Shown: positions 46,132 to 57,888, counted from the first letter of the stretch. The stretch: DNA of 64,000 nt from Mycobacteriaceae bacterium (GCA_028726465.1 JAQYQB010000004.1:1-64000); one strand, 5' to 3'. Notes: generated by a model not told the origin, from the letters alone. Numbers and translations are program-made.

Positions 46132-46635
46132 TTATTCGGCGTATTCGGGGTTGTCGACGTCGAGGTAGGCCGGGATCTGGCTCGAGCAGCCGTAGACGCC
46201 GCCGGCGACGGCGCGGTCATTGGTGGGGATATCGACCGCGATGCGCATGCTGTCCTTACCGTTGGCAGGGATGGGGATTTCGCGCCGGCCGACCTCGGCC
46301 TTGGAGTAGTCATAGGCCTGGACGATGCAGTATGCGGCCTCGTCAGGGGAGTTGCGGGTGACATCCGCCCACACGCGCAGGGTGTGATCGTCGCGGATTT
46401 CGTGGGTGACGTAGGAGATTTCCGCGTTGACCTTTTCTTGCTGCATGAAATACTGCACGCCGTAGAAGATCATGGCCAGGATGATCGCGCCGATGACGAG
46501 GGCGATTGCCTTGCCCGTGAAATCCTTCGGGGCGGTGCGGGTGCGGGTGCCGCCGTAGCGGGCCGACAGGACCGTGCTCGTGGGCCGTGCTGCCGATGCC
46601 CCACGCGGGGCGCGCTGGTCTCCTCCGGAACTCAT
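46132..46635 (-). CDS. DUF4307 family membrane protein
   Basis: A 167-residue protein with a polar, Arg/Thr-rich N-terminus (about 1-45), one membrane helix (about 48-67, ALVIGAIILAMIFYG) and an extracytoplasmic beta-rich domain with two cysteines (AAYCIV and YGCSS). DUF4307 proteins are conserved next to mca in this order of bacteria; no function is known to me. ATG 46635 is chosen over a longer frame because a TAGACT box lies 7 nt upstream, indicating a leaderless start. Divergent from mca. Confidence 0.82.
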   Translation of the reverse strand: MSSGGDQRAPRGASAARPTSTVLSARYGGTRTRTAPKDFTGKAIALVIGAIILAMIFYGVQYFMQQEKVNAEISYVTHEIRDDHTLRVWADVTRNSPDEAAYCIVQAYDYSKAEVGRREIPIPANGKDSMRIAVDIPTNDRAVAGGVYGCSSQIPAYLDVDNPEYAE

Positions 46636-46642
46636 GAGCCAC

Positions 46643-46648
46643 AGTCTA
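46643..46648 (-). promoter_or_regulatory. Candidate -10 box of the DUF4307 gene (leaderless start)
   Basis: TAGACT on the minus strand, 7 nt before the ATG at 46635, with no Shine-Dalgarno. Confidence 0.5.
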
Positions 46649-46798
46649 GTCAGAGTGCCCGGCGTTCGGGAATTCGCCGTCATCGCTTAGGATAGATCCC
46701 CATAGGCTCAGGCGGTTGAACGTTCGCGCCCCGCACGCGGGCGCCACGCACCGGATCTGAGCCGGACGGTAAATCTACGATTGAGGATGTTTTAGCAC

Positions 46799-47689
46799 GT
46801 GACTGGATTGCGTCTGTTAGCTATTCACGCCCACCCGGATGACGAGTCATCGAAGGGCGCGGCCACCACCGCCAAGTACGCCGCCGAAGGCGACGAGGTG
46901 CTGGTGTTGACCTGTACCGGTGGCGAGCGCGGCGACATCATCAACCCGGCGATGGACAAGCCGGGCATTAAGGAGCGGATGAAGCAGGTCCGCCGCGAGG
47001 AGATGGCCGCTGCCGCCCAGGCGCTGGGCGTTAAGCACCACTGGCTCGGCCACGTCGACTCCGGCCTGCCCGGGGACCCGTGGACCGAGGACATCCAGGC
47101 GCTACTGCCGGAGGGCTGCTTCGCCGCGCTGGACGATGCCGTGGTGGCCCAGGAATTCGTCCGCGTCATCCGCTCCTTCCGCCCCCACGTCATCGTCACC
47201 TACGACGAGAACGGCGGCTACCCGCACCCGGATCACCTGATGGTGCACCGGGCCTCGATGATCGCGTGGGAAAAGGCCGGGGATCCGGGCTACCACCCGG
47301 AGCTCGGCGAGGCCTGGGAGCCGCTGAAGCTGTACTACTCCCACGGGTTTATCTACCAGCGGATGAAGATCTTCCACGAGATGCTGCTCAAGGAGGGCAA
47401 GACCAGCCCGTACGCCCCGATGATGGCGCGCTGGGACGAAGGCTTCGGCGATATTATGGCCAGGGTTACCACTCAGGTAGAATGTAGTGAGTACTTTGCC
47501 AACCGCGAGGCCGCCCTGCGGGCGCACGCGACGCAGATTGACCCGGCCGGCGCTTTCCTCGCGACCCCGGTTGCGGTGCAGCAGAAATACTGGCCGACCG
47601 AGGAATTCGAGCTGGCGCGCACGCGGGTGTCCACGTCGCTGCCGGAAAACGACTTGTTCGCCGGGATTTCTGCGGACAGCGAACGCTAA
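46799..47689 (+). CDS. mca: Mycothiol S-conjugate amidase
   Basis: Cleaves mycothiol conjugates of electrophiles, releasing a mercapturic acid that is exported; a detoxification step limited to mycothiol-making actinobacteria. The 296-residue LmbE/PIG-L-fold protein has the zinc motif AHPDDES (His12, Asp15), a second zinc histidine in PHPDHLMVH, and TCTGGERGDI. Its place between DUF4307 and the prenyl synthase region fits Rv1082. The start is a GTG at 46799 with GAGG about 12 nt upstream. It is strong evidence for the group this DNA comes from. Confidence 0.94.
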   Translation: MTGLRLLAIHAHPDDESSKGAATTAKYAAEGDEVLVLTCTGGERGDIINPAMDKPGIKERMKQVRREEMAAAAQALGVKHHWLGHVDSGLPGDPWTEDIQALLPEGCFAALDDAVVAQEFVRVIRSFRPHVIVTYDENGGYPHPDHLMVHRASMIAWEKAGDPGYHPELGEAWEPLKLYYSHGFIYQRMKIFHEMLLKEGKTSPYAPMMARWDEGFGDIMARVTTQVECSEYFANREAALRAHATQIDPAGAFLATPVAVQQKYWPTEEFELARTRVSTSLPENDLFAGISADSER

Positions 47690-47774
47690 CCGCGCAGCAC
47701 ACGCTTCTTGCCCCGCGTAGTGAGCAGTATTATTGAACCTATCGGGCATTTCTAACCAGGAGGACGAAGCCCCT

Positions 47775-48083
47775 ATGAGTATCAGCGATCACGTGATTTA
47801 CGCCGCCAGCGACCCCAGCTTCATGCTGCTGGCCCAAGGCGGCTCCGACGGCCCGGTCGGGCCGGAGTTCGGTAAGGCCTCGCCCATCGGCCTGCTGATC
47901 CTCGCCATCATGGGCGTCTTCGTCATCATGGCGGGGTGGTTCTTCCACCGCCGCTACTCCCGTTTCCGCCGCCGCACCCTCTTTGCCGAGGCGCACGGCA
48001 TCGATCCCTTCGACAAGGAGACGCTGGACGCGGCCATGGCAGAGGCCGGGGTCCTCGACCGTCGCAAGTCCTCGAAATTCTAG
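47775..48083 (+). CDS. Small single-helix membrane protein
   Basis: A 102-residue protein with one hydrophobic helix (about 38-57, LLILAIMGVFVIMAGWFF), followed by the basic stretch HRRYSRFRRRT, so the C-terminus is likely cytoplasmic. The C-terminal half is acidic and then ends with DRRKSSKF. AGGAGG lies about 11 nt before the ATG at 47775. It is conserved between mca and the prenyl synthase in related genomes; the function is unknown. Confidence 0.8.
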   Translation: MSISDHVIYAASDPSFMLLAQGGSDGPVGPEFGKASPIGLLILAIMGVFVIMAGWFFHRRYSRFRRRTLFAEAHGIDPFDKETLDAAMAEAGVLDRRKSSKF

Positions 48084-48123
48084 ACATTCAACCGCATTTG
48101 GCTCGAGAGAGGCAATAGCCAGC

Positions 48124-48129
48124 TACACT
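48124..48129 (+). promoter_or_regulatory. Candidate -10 box of the prenyl synthase gene (leaderless start)
   Basis: TACACT, 6 nt before the GTG at 48136. Confidence 0.45.
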
Positions 48130-48135
48130 AAGGGC

Positions 48136-48906
48136 GTGAATTTCGTGCCAGCTTTGCTCTACCCGCTCTACGAAGCCCGGCTCCTGCGGGGGCTCAAGGG
48201 CAAACCCCAGCCTAAGCACGTCGCGATCATGGCGGACGGCAACCGCCGGTGGGCACGGGAAGCTGGTTTTACCGACATCAGCCACGGGCACCGGCAGGGG
48301 GCCAAGAAGATCGGCGAGATGATCTCTTGGTGCGCCGATACCGAGGTGGAAGTTGTCACTATTTATCTGCTTTCGACGGAAAACCTCAAGCGCCAGGAGG
48401 CGGAGGTCAAGCTCCTCTTCGACATCATCTCGGATGTGGTAGAGACCCTCTCGACGGGCGATCTGGGCTGCCAGGTCCGCTTGGTCGGGCACTTAGACCT
48501 ACTGCCGGACCCCGTCGTCGATCGCATGCGCCAGGCCGCCGAAAAGACGCAGGATAACTCCGGGGTCATCGTCAACGTGGCCGTCGGCTACGGCGGCCGG
48601 CAGGAGATCGTCGACGCCGTCCAAGACTTGGTGCGCGCGGAGGCGGCCGAGGGCACGACCGCGGAGGAGATGGCTGAGCGCGTGACCGCCGAGTCCATCT
48701 CGCACCACCTCTACACCAAGGGGCTGCCGGACCCGGACCTGGTCATCCGCACTTCGGGCGAGCAGCGCCTGTCCGGCTTCCTGCTCTGGCAGGCGGCCTA
48801 TTCCGAAATCTGGTTCACGGACACGTACTGGCCGGCCTTCCGCAAGCTCGACTTCCTGCGCGCGCTGCGTGACTATTCGCAGCGCTCCCGCCGCTTCGGC
48901 AAGTAG
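48136..48906 (+). CDS. cis-Prenyl diphosphate synthase (UppS family, short-chain type by position)
   Basis: Condenses isopentenyl diphosphate onto an allylic primer in Z configuration, leading to the lipid carriers of the cell wall. The 256 residues have the signature MADGNRRWAR with the catalytic Asp34, and the C-terminal PDLVIRTSGEQRLSGFLLWQ with the IPP-binding arginines; YSEIWFTDTYWP follows. By position it corresponds to Rv1086, the C15 synthase; chain length cannot be read from the sequence alone. The GTG at 48136 is supported by TACACT 6 nt upstream and no Shine-Dalgarno. Confidence 0.9.
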   Translation: MNFVPALLYPLYEARLLRGLKGKPQPKHVAIMADGNRRWAREAGFTDISHGHRQGAKKIGEMISWCADTEVEVVTIYLLSTENLKRQEAEVKLLFDIISDVVETLSTGDLGCQVRLVGHLDLLPDPVVDRMRQAAEKTQDNSGVIVNVAVGYGGRQEIVDAVQDLVRAEAAEGTTAEEMAERVTAESISHHLYTKGLPDPDLVIRTSGEQRLSGFLLWQAAYSEIWFTDTYWPAFRKLDFLRALRDYSQRSRRFGK

Positions 48907-48933
48907 GACGGGGAGTTCAGCGCGGAGTTTTGT

Positions 48934-49860
48934 TTAAAGCTTGCGCATGCGCACTTGCTCGACCAGGTGGTTCGGGCCCTTGGTGAGCACCAGGGAGGCC
49001 CGCACGCGGGTCGGCAGGATGTTTTCTACCAGGTTGGGCAGGTTAATCGACTGCCAGATCTCGCGGGCCTGGGCCGCGGCCTCGGGGTCTTCCAGCCCGG
49101 CGTAGTGGGCGAAGTGAGCGCCCGGCTTGCGGAAGGCCGTGTGGCGCAGCCGCAGGAAGCGATCGATGTACCACTGTTCGATGACGCTGGTGCGGGCGTC
49201 GACGTAGACCGAGAAATCGATCAGGTCGGAGACCATTAGCGTCGGGCCGGTCTGCAGCACGTTGAGGCCTTCCAGGATGAGGATGTCGGGCTGCTCGATG
49301 ACCTGCTGCTCGTCCGGCAGGATGTCGTAGACCACGTGGGAGTAGACGGGGGCCTTGACCTGCGCGGCGCCGGACTTGACCTCGGTGACAAAGCGCAGCA
49401 GCGCGCGCCGGTTATAGGACTCGGGGAAGCCCTTGCGTTGCATCAGGCCGCGTTCCTTGAGCACCTTGGTGGGGTAGAGGAAGCCGTCGGTGGTCACCAG
49501 GCTGACCTTCGGGTGGTGCTCCCAGCGCTGCAACAGCACCTGGAGCAGGCGCGCGGTGGTGGACTTGCCGACGGCCACGGAGCCAGCCACGCCGATGACG
49601 AACGGGACGTTGGCGGGCGGATTGCCCAGGAATTGTTCGGTGGCGGCCGTGAGCTTCTGCCGGGCCTCGACCTGCATGTGGATGAGACGCGACAGCGGCA
49701 GGTAGACGTCTGCGACCTCGTTAAGGTCGATGTTCTCCCCGAGGCCGGATAGCTTGGCTACCTCTTCTTCGGTCAGCACCTGGGGCATAGATTTGCGCAG
49801 CTCGCGCCAGGAATCTCGGTCGAAGTTCAGGTAGGGGCTGGGGTCATGCGTGCGCGCCAT
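48934..49860 (-). CDS. coaA: Pantothenate kinase, type I
   Basis: First step of coenzyme A synthesis, phosphorylating pantothenate with ATP. The 308-residue protein has the Walker [13 protein letters not shown] (residues 90-101), and the conserved [19 protein letters not shown] and [11 protein letters not shown] segments of the PanK-I fold. The longer frame is rejected: the protein starts [13 protein letters not shown] at ATG 49860, as in the family. An AACAAT box lies about 7 nt upstream. Divergent from glyA; converging with the prenyl synthase gene 27 bp away. Confidence 0.94.
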   Translation of the reverse strand: MARTHDPSPYLNFDRDSWRELRKSMPQVLTEEEVAKLSGLGENIDLNEVADVYLPLSRLIHMQVEARQKLTAATEQFLGNPPANVPFVIGVAGSVAVGKSTTARLLQVLLQRWEHHPKVSLVTTDGFLYPTKVLKERGLMQRKGFPESYNRRALLRFVTEVKSGAAQVKAPVYSHVVYDILPDEQQVIEQPDILILEGLNVLQTGPTLMVSDLIDFSVYVDARTSVIEQWYIDRFLRLRHTAFRKPGAHFAHYAGLEDPEAAAQAREIWQSINLPNLVENILPTRVRASLVLTKGPNHLVEQVRMRKL

Positions 49861-50053
49861 AGCCCCTATTGTTCCAAAGCTCCCTTCAAGCGGGTGTAAA
49901 CGGGTAGCGGGAAACGCCGAACTAAACGGGAAAGTACTCACTTTCGTTAAGATAAGTGGCACGCCTAATACAACCCCGGGGCGTTCGGCTTTTGAGCGGG
50001 CCGGGGAGTGGCGGGTGAGTTTAGCCCCACAAGGAAGGTACGGAAGAATTTCT

Positions 50054-51355
50054 ATGACTGCTTCGAATAACGCGGACGTTCGCTACCAGGAGCTGCGTGA
50101 GCTGGATCCGGACACGCACGCGGCGATCACCGGTGAGCTCGCCCGACAGCGAGACACCCTGGAGATGATTGCCTCCGAGAACTTCGTCCCGCGCGCGGTC
50201 CTGCAGGCCCAGGGCTCGGTGCTGACCAACAAGTACGCGGAGGGCTACCCGGGTCGCCGCTACTACGGCGGCTGTGAGCACGTCGACGTGGTCGAGGACC
50301 TGGCGCGCGACCGGGCGAAGGAAATCTTCGGCGCGGAGTTCGCCAACGTGCAGCCGCACTCCGGCGCCCAGGCCAACGCCGCGGTCCTGGCCGCGCTGGC
50401 CGAGCCGGGCGACAAGATCCTCGGCCTGTCCCTGGCCCACGGCGGCCACCTGACCCACGGCATGAAGCTGAACTTCTCCGGCAAGCTCTACGACGTCGCC
50501 GCCTACGAGGTGGACCCGGAGACCATGCGCATCGACATGGACAAGCTGCGCGAGCAGGCCCTGGAGGTCAAGCCGAAGGTCATCATCGCCGGCTGGTCCG
50601 CCTACCCGCGCACCCAGGACTTCCAGCGCTTCCGCGAGATCGCCGACGAGGTCGGCGCTTACCTGTGGGTCGATATGGCCCACTTCGCGGGCCTGGTCGC
50701 GGCCGGCCTGCACCCGTCGCCGGTGCCGTATGCAGACGTGGTCACCACCACCGTCCACAAGACCCTGGGCGGCCCGCGCTCCGGCATGATCCTGGCCAAG
50801 CAGGAGCTCGCCAAGAAGCTGAACTCGAACGTCTTCCCGGGCCAGCAGGGCGGCCCGCTGATGCACGTCATCGCGGCCAAGGCCATCGCCATGAAGATCG
50901 CCGGCACCCCGGAGTTCAAGGAGCGCCAGGAGCGCACCCTGGAGGGCGCGAAGATTATCGCCGAGCGCCTGACCCAGGACGACGCCAAGGGCGCGGGCAT
51001 CGACGTGCTCACCGGCGGCACCGATGTGCACCTGGTGCTGGTCGACCTGCGCAACTCGGAGGTCGATGGTCAGCAGGCGGAGGACCTGCTGCACGAGGTC
51101 GGCATTACCGTCAACCGCAACGCCGTGCCGAACGATCCGCGCCCGCCGATGGTGACTTCGGGCCTGCGCATCGGTACGCCGGCGCTGGCCACCCGTGGCC
51201 TGGACGCGGAGGCATTCACTGAGGTCGCCGACATCATCGCCACCACTCTGGTGGAAGGCGATAAGGCGGACAAGCAGGCGCTGCGCGCCCGCGTGGAGGA
51301 GATTACCAAGCAGTTCCCGCTGTACGAGGGACTCGAGGACTGGAAGCTGCTCTAA
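50054..51355 (+). CDS. glyA: Serine hydroxymethyltransferase
   Basis: Interconverts serine and glycine with tetrahydrofolate, the main source of one-carbon units. The 433-residue PLP enzyme shows [10 protein letters not shown] near residues 37-46, [15 protein letters not shown], and the PLP lysine Lys236 in [18 protein letters not shown] lies 7 nt before the ATG at 50054; the longer frame is not used. The 193-bp gap to coaA contains a promoter-like stretch (TTAAGATAAG near 49946) for this well-expressed gene. A perfect-stem terminator follows. Confidence 0.97.
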   Translation: MTASNNADVRYQELRELDPDTHAAITGELARQRDTLEMIASENFVPRAVLQAQGSVLTNKYAEGYPGRRYYGGCEHVDVVEDLARDRAKEIFGAEFANVQPHSGAQANAAVLAALAEPGDKILGLSLAHGGHLTHGMKLNFSGKLYDVAAYEVDPETMRIDMDKLREQALEVKPKVIIAGWSAYPRTQDFQRFREIADEVGAYLWVDMAHFAGLVAAGLHPSPVPYADVVTTTVHKTLGGPRSGMILAKQELAKKLNSNVFPGQQGGPLMHVIAAKAIAMKIAGTPEFKERQERTLEGAKIIAERLTQDDAKGAGIDVLTGGTDVHLVLVDLRNSEVDGQQAEDLLHEVGITVNRNAVPNDPRPPMVTSGLRIGTPALATRGLDAEAFTEVADIIATTLVEGDKADKQALRARVEEITKQFPLYEGLEDWKLL

Positions 51356-51365
51356 GGATTGGGGC

Positions 51366-51404
51366 CTGCAGCTAGGCTCAGCGAGGGCCTAGCTGCAGCT
51401 TTTA
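51366..51404. terminator. Bidirectional terminator after glyA
   Basis: Perfect 12-bp arms CTGCAGCTAGGC (51366-51377) and GCCTAGCTGCAG (51387-51398) followed by CTTTTATT. It overlaps the 3' end of the converging DUF5997 gene. Confidence 0.85.
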
Positions 51405-51794
51405 TTCGGACGCCTCGTTGGCGCCCGAGTGGTTGTCGCGTTCCTGGGCGTGCTGCGTGCGCGCGGCGCGCAACCACTCGGGCTGGTTTTCCAGCAGCTC
51501 CTTGATCTGGGCTGTGGTCAGCGGGGCGTCCATGTCGTTCTTTTTCAGCGAGGTCACCGAAATGCCCAGCTTCTGGGCGACCACGGGGCGCGGGTGCGGG
51601 CCCTCGCGCCGCAGGGTGGCAAGCCACTCCGGAGGATTGTGCTGGAGCTCGCGGAGCTCGGCGTGGGTGACCGCGCCGGATTGGAAGGACTCCGGGGTGG
51701 CCGGCAGGTAGATGCCAAGCTTCTTCGCCGCGGTCTGCGGGCGCATGGCGGTGCCAGAGGGCTGCTGCGGGGAATCTTTTTGGTAATCAGTCAC
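51402..51794 (-). CDS. DUF5997 family protein
   Basis: A 130-residue cytoplasmic protein found across actinobacteria, without an assigned function. It contains two similar halves: AAKKLGIYLPATPESFQ...LRELQHNPPEWLATLRR and VAQKLGISVTSLKKND...IKELLENQPEWLRAART, so it looks like an internal duplication of a ~50-residue unit ending PPEWL or QPEWL. The start is a GTG at 51794. It is divergent from a LysR-substrate-domain-like gene, 36 bp between starts, a pairing that seems conserved. Confidence 0.82.
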   Translation of the reverse strand: MTDYQKDSPQQPSGTAMRPQTAAKKLGIYLPATPESFQSGAVTHAELRELQHNPPEWLATLRREGPHPRPVVAQKLGISVTSLKKNDMDAPLTTAQIKELLENQPEWLRAARTQHAQERDNHSGANEASE

Positions 51795-51817
51795 AAGGAT
51801 AACGGTAGCACTTTCGC

Positions 51818-51823
51818 TAGAAT
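51818..51823 (+). promoter_or_regulatory. Candidate -10 box of the LysR-domain gene
   Basis: TAGAAT, 7 nt before the ATG at 51831. The same stretch contains AAGGA, so either leaderless or Shine-Dalgarno start is possible. Confidence 0.45.
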
Positions 51824-51830
51824 AAGGACC

Positions 51831-52517
51831 ATGTTGCGCCTAGCATTTGCCACCGGCACGGAGCCGGGAAAGTGGTTTCGTCGGTTCCGGGAAAACACCG
51901 CCCACGGGGGACTGGAAACACTGGACGCGGACGACGCGCTTGCCACCTTGCTCGACGGGGGAGCGGATCTGGCGCTGGCGCGGGTGCCGGCCCGTGGGGA
52001 CGAGCGCATCGACAGCTCCTTCCACGTGGTGCGCCTGTACGCCGAGGCCCCCAGCGTGGCGGTTCCCAAGGACTCGGTTTACGCCGAGGTCGGCGAGGAC
52101 GTCCGCGCGGAAGACGTCGCGGACGAGTACCTCAACTATCGCATCCCGGATTCCGGGCTCGTGGACGTCGAGGCCGTGCGCGCCGGGCTGCAGGTGGTCG
52201 GCGCCAACGTGGGCATCGTTATTGCCCCGCGGCCGCTGCTGAAAGTGCTGTCCAAAAAGCAAGTGGTGCCGCTGGGGCTGGTGGATGCCGAGGTACCGCG
52301 CACGGAGATCTGCCTGGTGTGGAAGAAAGACCGCGACGCCGACGATATCCAGGACTTCGTGGGCGTGGCGAAGGGGCGGACGAAAAACTCCTCGCGGCAG
52401 GAGAAGCCGAAGCGCAGCGCCCGCGAGAAGGCCAAGGCCAAGCAAGCGCGGCGGGCGGCCGCGCGTTCGTTACCAAAAAGTAAGAAATCCTCTGACCGGC
52501 ATAAACGGCGCAAATAG
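51831..52517 (+). CDS. LysR-type substrate-binding domain protein without HTH
   Basis: A 228-residue protein whose first ~175 residues look like the effector domain of LysR regulators: it starts with the strand LRLAFATGTEPGKW, has alternating strands and helices, and ends the domain at about TEICLVWKKDRDADDIQDFVGVA. There is no DNA-binding HTH at the N-terminus. The last ~50 residues are strongly basic (many Lys/Arg), which might bind nucleic acid. It is divergent from the DUF5997 gene. The function is unknown. AAGGA lies 2 nt before the ATG. Confidence 0.78.
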   Translation: MLRLAFATGTEPGKWFRRFRENTAHGGLETLDADDALATLLDGGADLALARVPARGDERIDSSFHVVRLYAEAPSVAVPKDSVYAEVGEDVRAEDVADEYLNYRIPDSGLVDVEAVRAGLQVVGANVGIVIAPRPLLKVLSKKQVVPLGLVDAEVPRTEICLVWKKDRDADDIQDFVGVAKGRTKNSSRQEKPKRSAREKAKAKQARRAAARSLPKSKKSSDRHKRRK

Positions 52518-52524
52518 TTAGCGT

Positions 52525-52558
52525 ATATCCCATAATTTCTGACTAAAGTTTGGGATAT
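52525..52558. repeat. Inverted repeat ATATCCCA/TGGGATAT
   Basis: Eight-base arms at 52525-52532 and 52551-52558, 18 nt apart, just past the LysR-domain gene and 80 bp before the LGFP lipoprotein gene. It could end the first transcript or act as an operator for the second. Confidence 0.45.
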
Positions 52559-52637
52559 TTGTTGAAAAACTCTGGATGGATTCTTACGGTGGAAGTTGTT
52601 GTTAAAGCGTATTTATCAACGAAAGTGAGGATCAACC

Positions 52638-53276
52638 ATGAACAAGATTTCTCGTCGTGTTGTTGCCGGCCTGGCAGCTGCCACCCTGTCCTTCGGCGTA
52701 GTTGCGTGCTCCGACGCGGAGAACGCTGCCAACGACGCTAAGGACACCGCCGGTTCCGCCGCCAACGAGGCCACCGACGCCGCTGGCTCCGCCGCTAACG
52801 AGGCCACCGGCTCCAACGATGACGACGCCGACGACAAGGGCGACGACAATGCTGACGATAAGGGCGACGACAATGGCGCCAACGGCGACAAGAAGGCCGT
52901 GACCACCGCCGCCGGTGAGAAGGAAGTTCCGGCTGATTTCGCTTCCGCTATCGAGGACAAGACCTCCGAGTGGGGCGAGCCGAAGGATATCACCGAGGGG
53001 GAGAACGGCTCCGTCGCCACCTTCGACGATGACAAGCTGCTGGCTTACTCCGAGGAAACCGGTGCCCAGCCGGTTATCGGCAAGATCGCTGAGACCTGGA
53101 CCGCCGAGGGCGGCGTCGACAGCAAGGTCGGCCTGCCGACCGCTCCGGAGCAGCGCGACGACGACGATGACGACGGCTTCGAGGGCTGGAAGCAGAGCTT
53201 CACCAACGGCTCCATCGAGTGGGACTACGACGATGACCACGGCCAGTACGAGGCTGACATCGACGTCAACGACTAA
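52638..53276 (+). CDS. Lipoprotein with LGFP repeat
   Basis: A 212-residue lipoprotein: signal helix and lipobox with Cys24 (FGVVAC). Next comes a repeat zone: two copies of AGSAANEAT (about 36-58), then an Asp-rich spacer with DDKGDDN twice. The C-terminal ~110 residues hold an LGFP-type unit (PVIGKIAETW ... KVGLPTAPE ... FTNGSIEW), the module that ties corynebacterial proteins such as Cop1 to the cell wall. AAAGTGAGG precedes the ATG. Its likely role is cell-envelope structure. A terminator follows. Confidence 0.87.
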   Translation: MNKISRRVVAGLAAATLSFGVVACSDAENAANDAKDTAGSAANEATDAAGSAANEATGSNDDDADDKGDDNADDKGDDNGANGDKKAVTTAAGEKEVPADFASAIEDKTSEWGEPKDITEGENGSVATFDDDKLLAYSEETGAQPVIGKIAETWTAEGGVDSKVGLPTAPEQRDDDDDDGFEGWKQSFTNGSIEWDYDDDHGQYEADIDVND

Positions 53277-53312
53277 TTTTTCGCAGCGCCTCATTCCGGC
53301 GCGCTGATTCAC

Positions 53313-53360
53313 ACCCGCGGGAAGCGGCGGCAGTATTTAGCCGCCGGCCCGCGGGTTTCG
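53313..53360 (+). terminator. Terminator after the LGFP lipoprotein gene
   Basis: ACCCGCG (53313-53319) pairs with CGCGGGT (53350-53356), an inner GGCGGC/GCCGCC pair extends it, and a short T run follows. Confidence 0.75.
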
Positions 53361-53527
53361 TGATCGTTAGGGAAGGGGTGGCCGGGATGTTGCGTCTAGT
53401 TTGACTAATGTTCATCTTTCACCCATGTAATTTCAACCTAGCCGGCCTACATTGGGTGGTGTCCGCACGGGCCGGGCACCACTGGTTCGTGATTGACCGC
53501 CAATTTTTAAGGGAGCACCTTAAAGCC

Positions 53528-54901
53528 ATGACCTATCCGACCACGACCTCCACCCTTCCGCTTACCGACGCCCACCTCGACGGCTCCGTCAAGACCAAGA
53601 CTTATGTTCTGGATACTTCCGTGCTGTTGTCCGACCCCTGGGCGCTGAAGAAATTCGCCGAGCACGACATCGTGCTGCCGGTAGTTGTTATCTCGGAGCT
53701 GGAAGGAAAACGTCATCACCCAGAGCTTGGCTGGTTCGCCCGCCAAGCTCTTCGTCATTTGGAGCAGCTGCGCGTCACCTACGACCACCTGGACCAGCCG
53801 GTACCCGCCAACGAGGAGGGCGGCACCCTGCGGGTGGAGCTGAACCACCAGGACCAGTCCCTGCTGCCGGCCGCCTTCCGCGGCCCGGAGGGGGATCACC
53901 GGATTCTGGCCTGCGCGCTGAACCTGGCGCACGAGGGCAAGGAGACCGTGCTGGTGACCAAGGACGTGCCGCTGCGCGTCAAGGCCGGGGCCGTGGGCCT
54001 GCCGGCGGATGAGTACCACGCGCAGGACATCGTGCTGACCGGCTACACCGGGATGGCGGACGCCGCCGTGCCGGGCGAGGTGATTGACGAACTCTATCGC
54101 GATGGGGAAGTCGTGATTGATGACGTCCGTACCCGCGAGGGCACGCCCGTGACAGAGCTGCCGGTGCACTGCGGCGTGAAGCTGTGGGCCGGCCAGCAGG
54201 CGGCGCTGGGGCGCGTGGCCGCGGACGGTTCCGTCCAGGTGGTGCGCGGCGACGCCAACGCCTTCGGCCTGCAGGGACGCTCGGCGGAGCAGCGCATCGC
54301 CCTGGATCTGCTGCTGGATAACTCCGTCGGCATCGTCTCCGTCGGCGGCGGGGCCGGCACCGGCAAGTCGGCGCTGGCGCTGTGCGCCGGGCTGGAGGCC
54401 GTGCTGGAGCGCGGCGAGCACCGCCGGATCGTGGTCTTCCGCCCGATGTACGCGGTCGGCGGCCAGTCCCTGGGCTACCTGCCGGGCTCCGAGTCGGAGA
54501 AGATGAACCCGTGGGCGCAGGCCGTCTACGACACCCTGGACGGGCTGGTCTCCGAGAACGTCATGGACGAGGTGCTCGACCGCGAGCTCATCGAGGTCCT
54601 CCCGCTGACCCACATCCGCGGCCGCTCCCTGCACGACTCCTTCGTCATCGTGGACGAGGCGCAGTCGCTGGAGCGCAACGTCCTGCTCACCGTGCTCTCC
54701 CGCCTGGGGCGGGGGTCCCGCGTCGTGCTCACCCACGACGTCGCCCAGCGCGATAACCTGCGCGTCGGCCGCCACGACGGCGTGCAGGCCGTCATCGAAA
54801 AGCTCAAGGGCCACGAGCTGTTCGCGCACGTGACTCTGCAGCGCTCCGAGCGTTCCGCCATCGCGGAGCTGGTCACGGATCTGCTCGAAGGCGATCACTA
54901 A
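53528..54901 (+). CDS. phoH: PhoH2: PIN domain fused to PhoH ATPase
   Basis: A two-domain protein of 457 residues. The N-terminal PIN ribonuclease domain (about 22-150) starts [13 protein letters not shown] with the first metal aspartate and has acidic residues in ISELEGK and [10 protein letters not shown]. The PhoH ATPase follows (about 240-457), with Walker [34 protein letters not shown] and [11 protein letters not shown]. PhoH2 proteins in mycobacteria unwind and cleave RNA. The ATG at 53528 starts the protein shortly before the PIN domain; a longer frame adds an unrelated His-rich tail. Confidence 0.92.
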   Translation: MTYPTTTSTLPLTDAHLDGSVKTKTYVLDTSVLLSDPWALKKFAEHDIVLPVVVISELEGKRHHPELGWFARQALRHLEQLRVTYDHLDQPVPANEEGGTLRVELNHQDQSLLPAAFRGPEGDHRILACALNLAHEGKETVLVTKDVPLRVKAGAVGLPADEYHAQDIVLTGYTGMADAAVPGEVIDELYRDGEVVIDDVRTREGTPVTELPVHCGVKLWAGQQAALGRVAADGSVQVVRGDANAFGLQGRSAEQRIALDLLLDNSVGIVSVGGGAGTGKSALALCAGLEAVLERGEHRRIVVFRPMYAVGGQSLGYLPGSESEKMNPWAQAVYDTLDGLVSENVMDEVLDRELIEVLPLTHIRGRSLHDSFVIVDEAQSLERNVLLTVLSRLGRGSRVVLTHDVAQRDNLRVGRHDGVQAVIEKLKGHELFAHVTLQRSERSAIAELVTDLLEGDH

Positions 54902-54973
54902 AAGCGCTGGTGAGCACGCTCGAAACGCGGTTTTGGGAAACCGACTAGCGCGCAAAAACAACTGCAAGGAATA

Positions 54974-55534
54974 ATGGACAGCATGTCTAAAAAGTCGTTC
55001 AACATTCGTCCGTTCCGGACAAACGATTACCCGCAGATGATGCATATTTACGAGGAGGGCCTGAACACGGGCCACGCCACGTATGAAACGACGGCATTGT
55101 CGCTCGAGCAATTCACCAACGCCAAGATCCTGTCCACCGTCTTCGTCGCCGTCGAGGAAGACGATGACAACAAGGTCGTCGGCTGGGTTTCGGCCGCCCC
55201 GATTTCCTCCCGCTCCGTCTTCCACGGCGTGGTGGAAGACTCCATCTACGTCGATCCCTCGGCCCAGGGCCGGGGCGTGGCCGGCGCGCTGCTGGACAAG
55301 CTCATTGAGGTCTGCCAGGAGCTGCACAAGTGGGCCATCCACGCGTGGATCTTCCCGGAAAACACCGGCTCGGCCAAGCTGCACGAGTCCCGCGGCTTCG
55401 CCAAGGTGGGCACCTACTCCCACCTGGCGAAGATGACCTACGGCGAGCTCGCCGGCCAGTGGCGCGACACCGTCGTCTACGAAAAGCTGCTGCCGAAGCC
55501 GGATGCGCCCGGCACCGCGCCCGCTGAGGACTAG
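54974..55534 (+). CDS. GNAT N-acetyltransferase (phosphinothricin acetyltransferase-like)
   Basis: A 186-residue GCN5-type acetyltransferase that moves an acetyl group from acetyl-CoA to an amino group. FNIRPFRTNDYPQMMHIYEEG opens the domain and EDSIYVDPSAQGRGVAGALLDKL is the acetyl-CoA loop (Q/RxxGxG/A as QGRGVA). IHAWIFPENTGSAKLHESRGFAKVG matches the Pat/bar subgroup, which acts on phosphinothricin or methionine sulfone-like compounds. Two ATGs (54974, 54983) are possible. No operon partner is seen. Confidence 0.87.
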   Translation: MDSMSKKSFNIRPFRTNDYPQMMHIYEEGLNTGHATYETTALSLEQFTNAKILSTVFVAVEEDDDNKVVGWVSAAPISSRSVFHGVVEDSIYVDPSAQGRGVAGALLDKLIEVCQELHKWAIHAWIFPENTGSAKLHESRGFAKVGTYSHLAKMTYGELAGQWRDTVVYEKLLPKPDAPGTAPAED

Positions 55535-55560
55535 CTCCACTCAACCGCTACTGCACGCCA

Positions 55561-55590
55561 CGCGTCCCTACTCCGGTAGGGGCGCGTTTT
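55561..55590. terminator. Terminator after the GNAT gene
   Basis: CGCG and CCCTAC arms (55561-55571) pair with GTAGGG and CGCG (55576-55586) around a wobble, then TTTTG. Confidence 0.75.
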
Positions 55591-55705
55591 GTTTTAAGTA
55601 CCGACTGCGGCGGAGACGAAAAGACAAAAATGACCACCCGCGCCGCGGCTGGTATGCAGTGCGGCGGTGGGTGGCCATCGTTGGCATCGGAGTAGGTAAG
55701 GGGTT

Positions 55706-57882
<2,177 letters not shown>

Positions 57883-57888
<6 letters not shown>

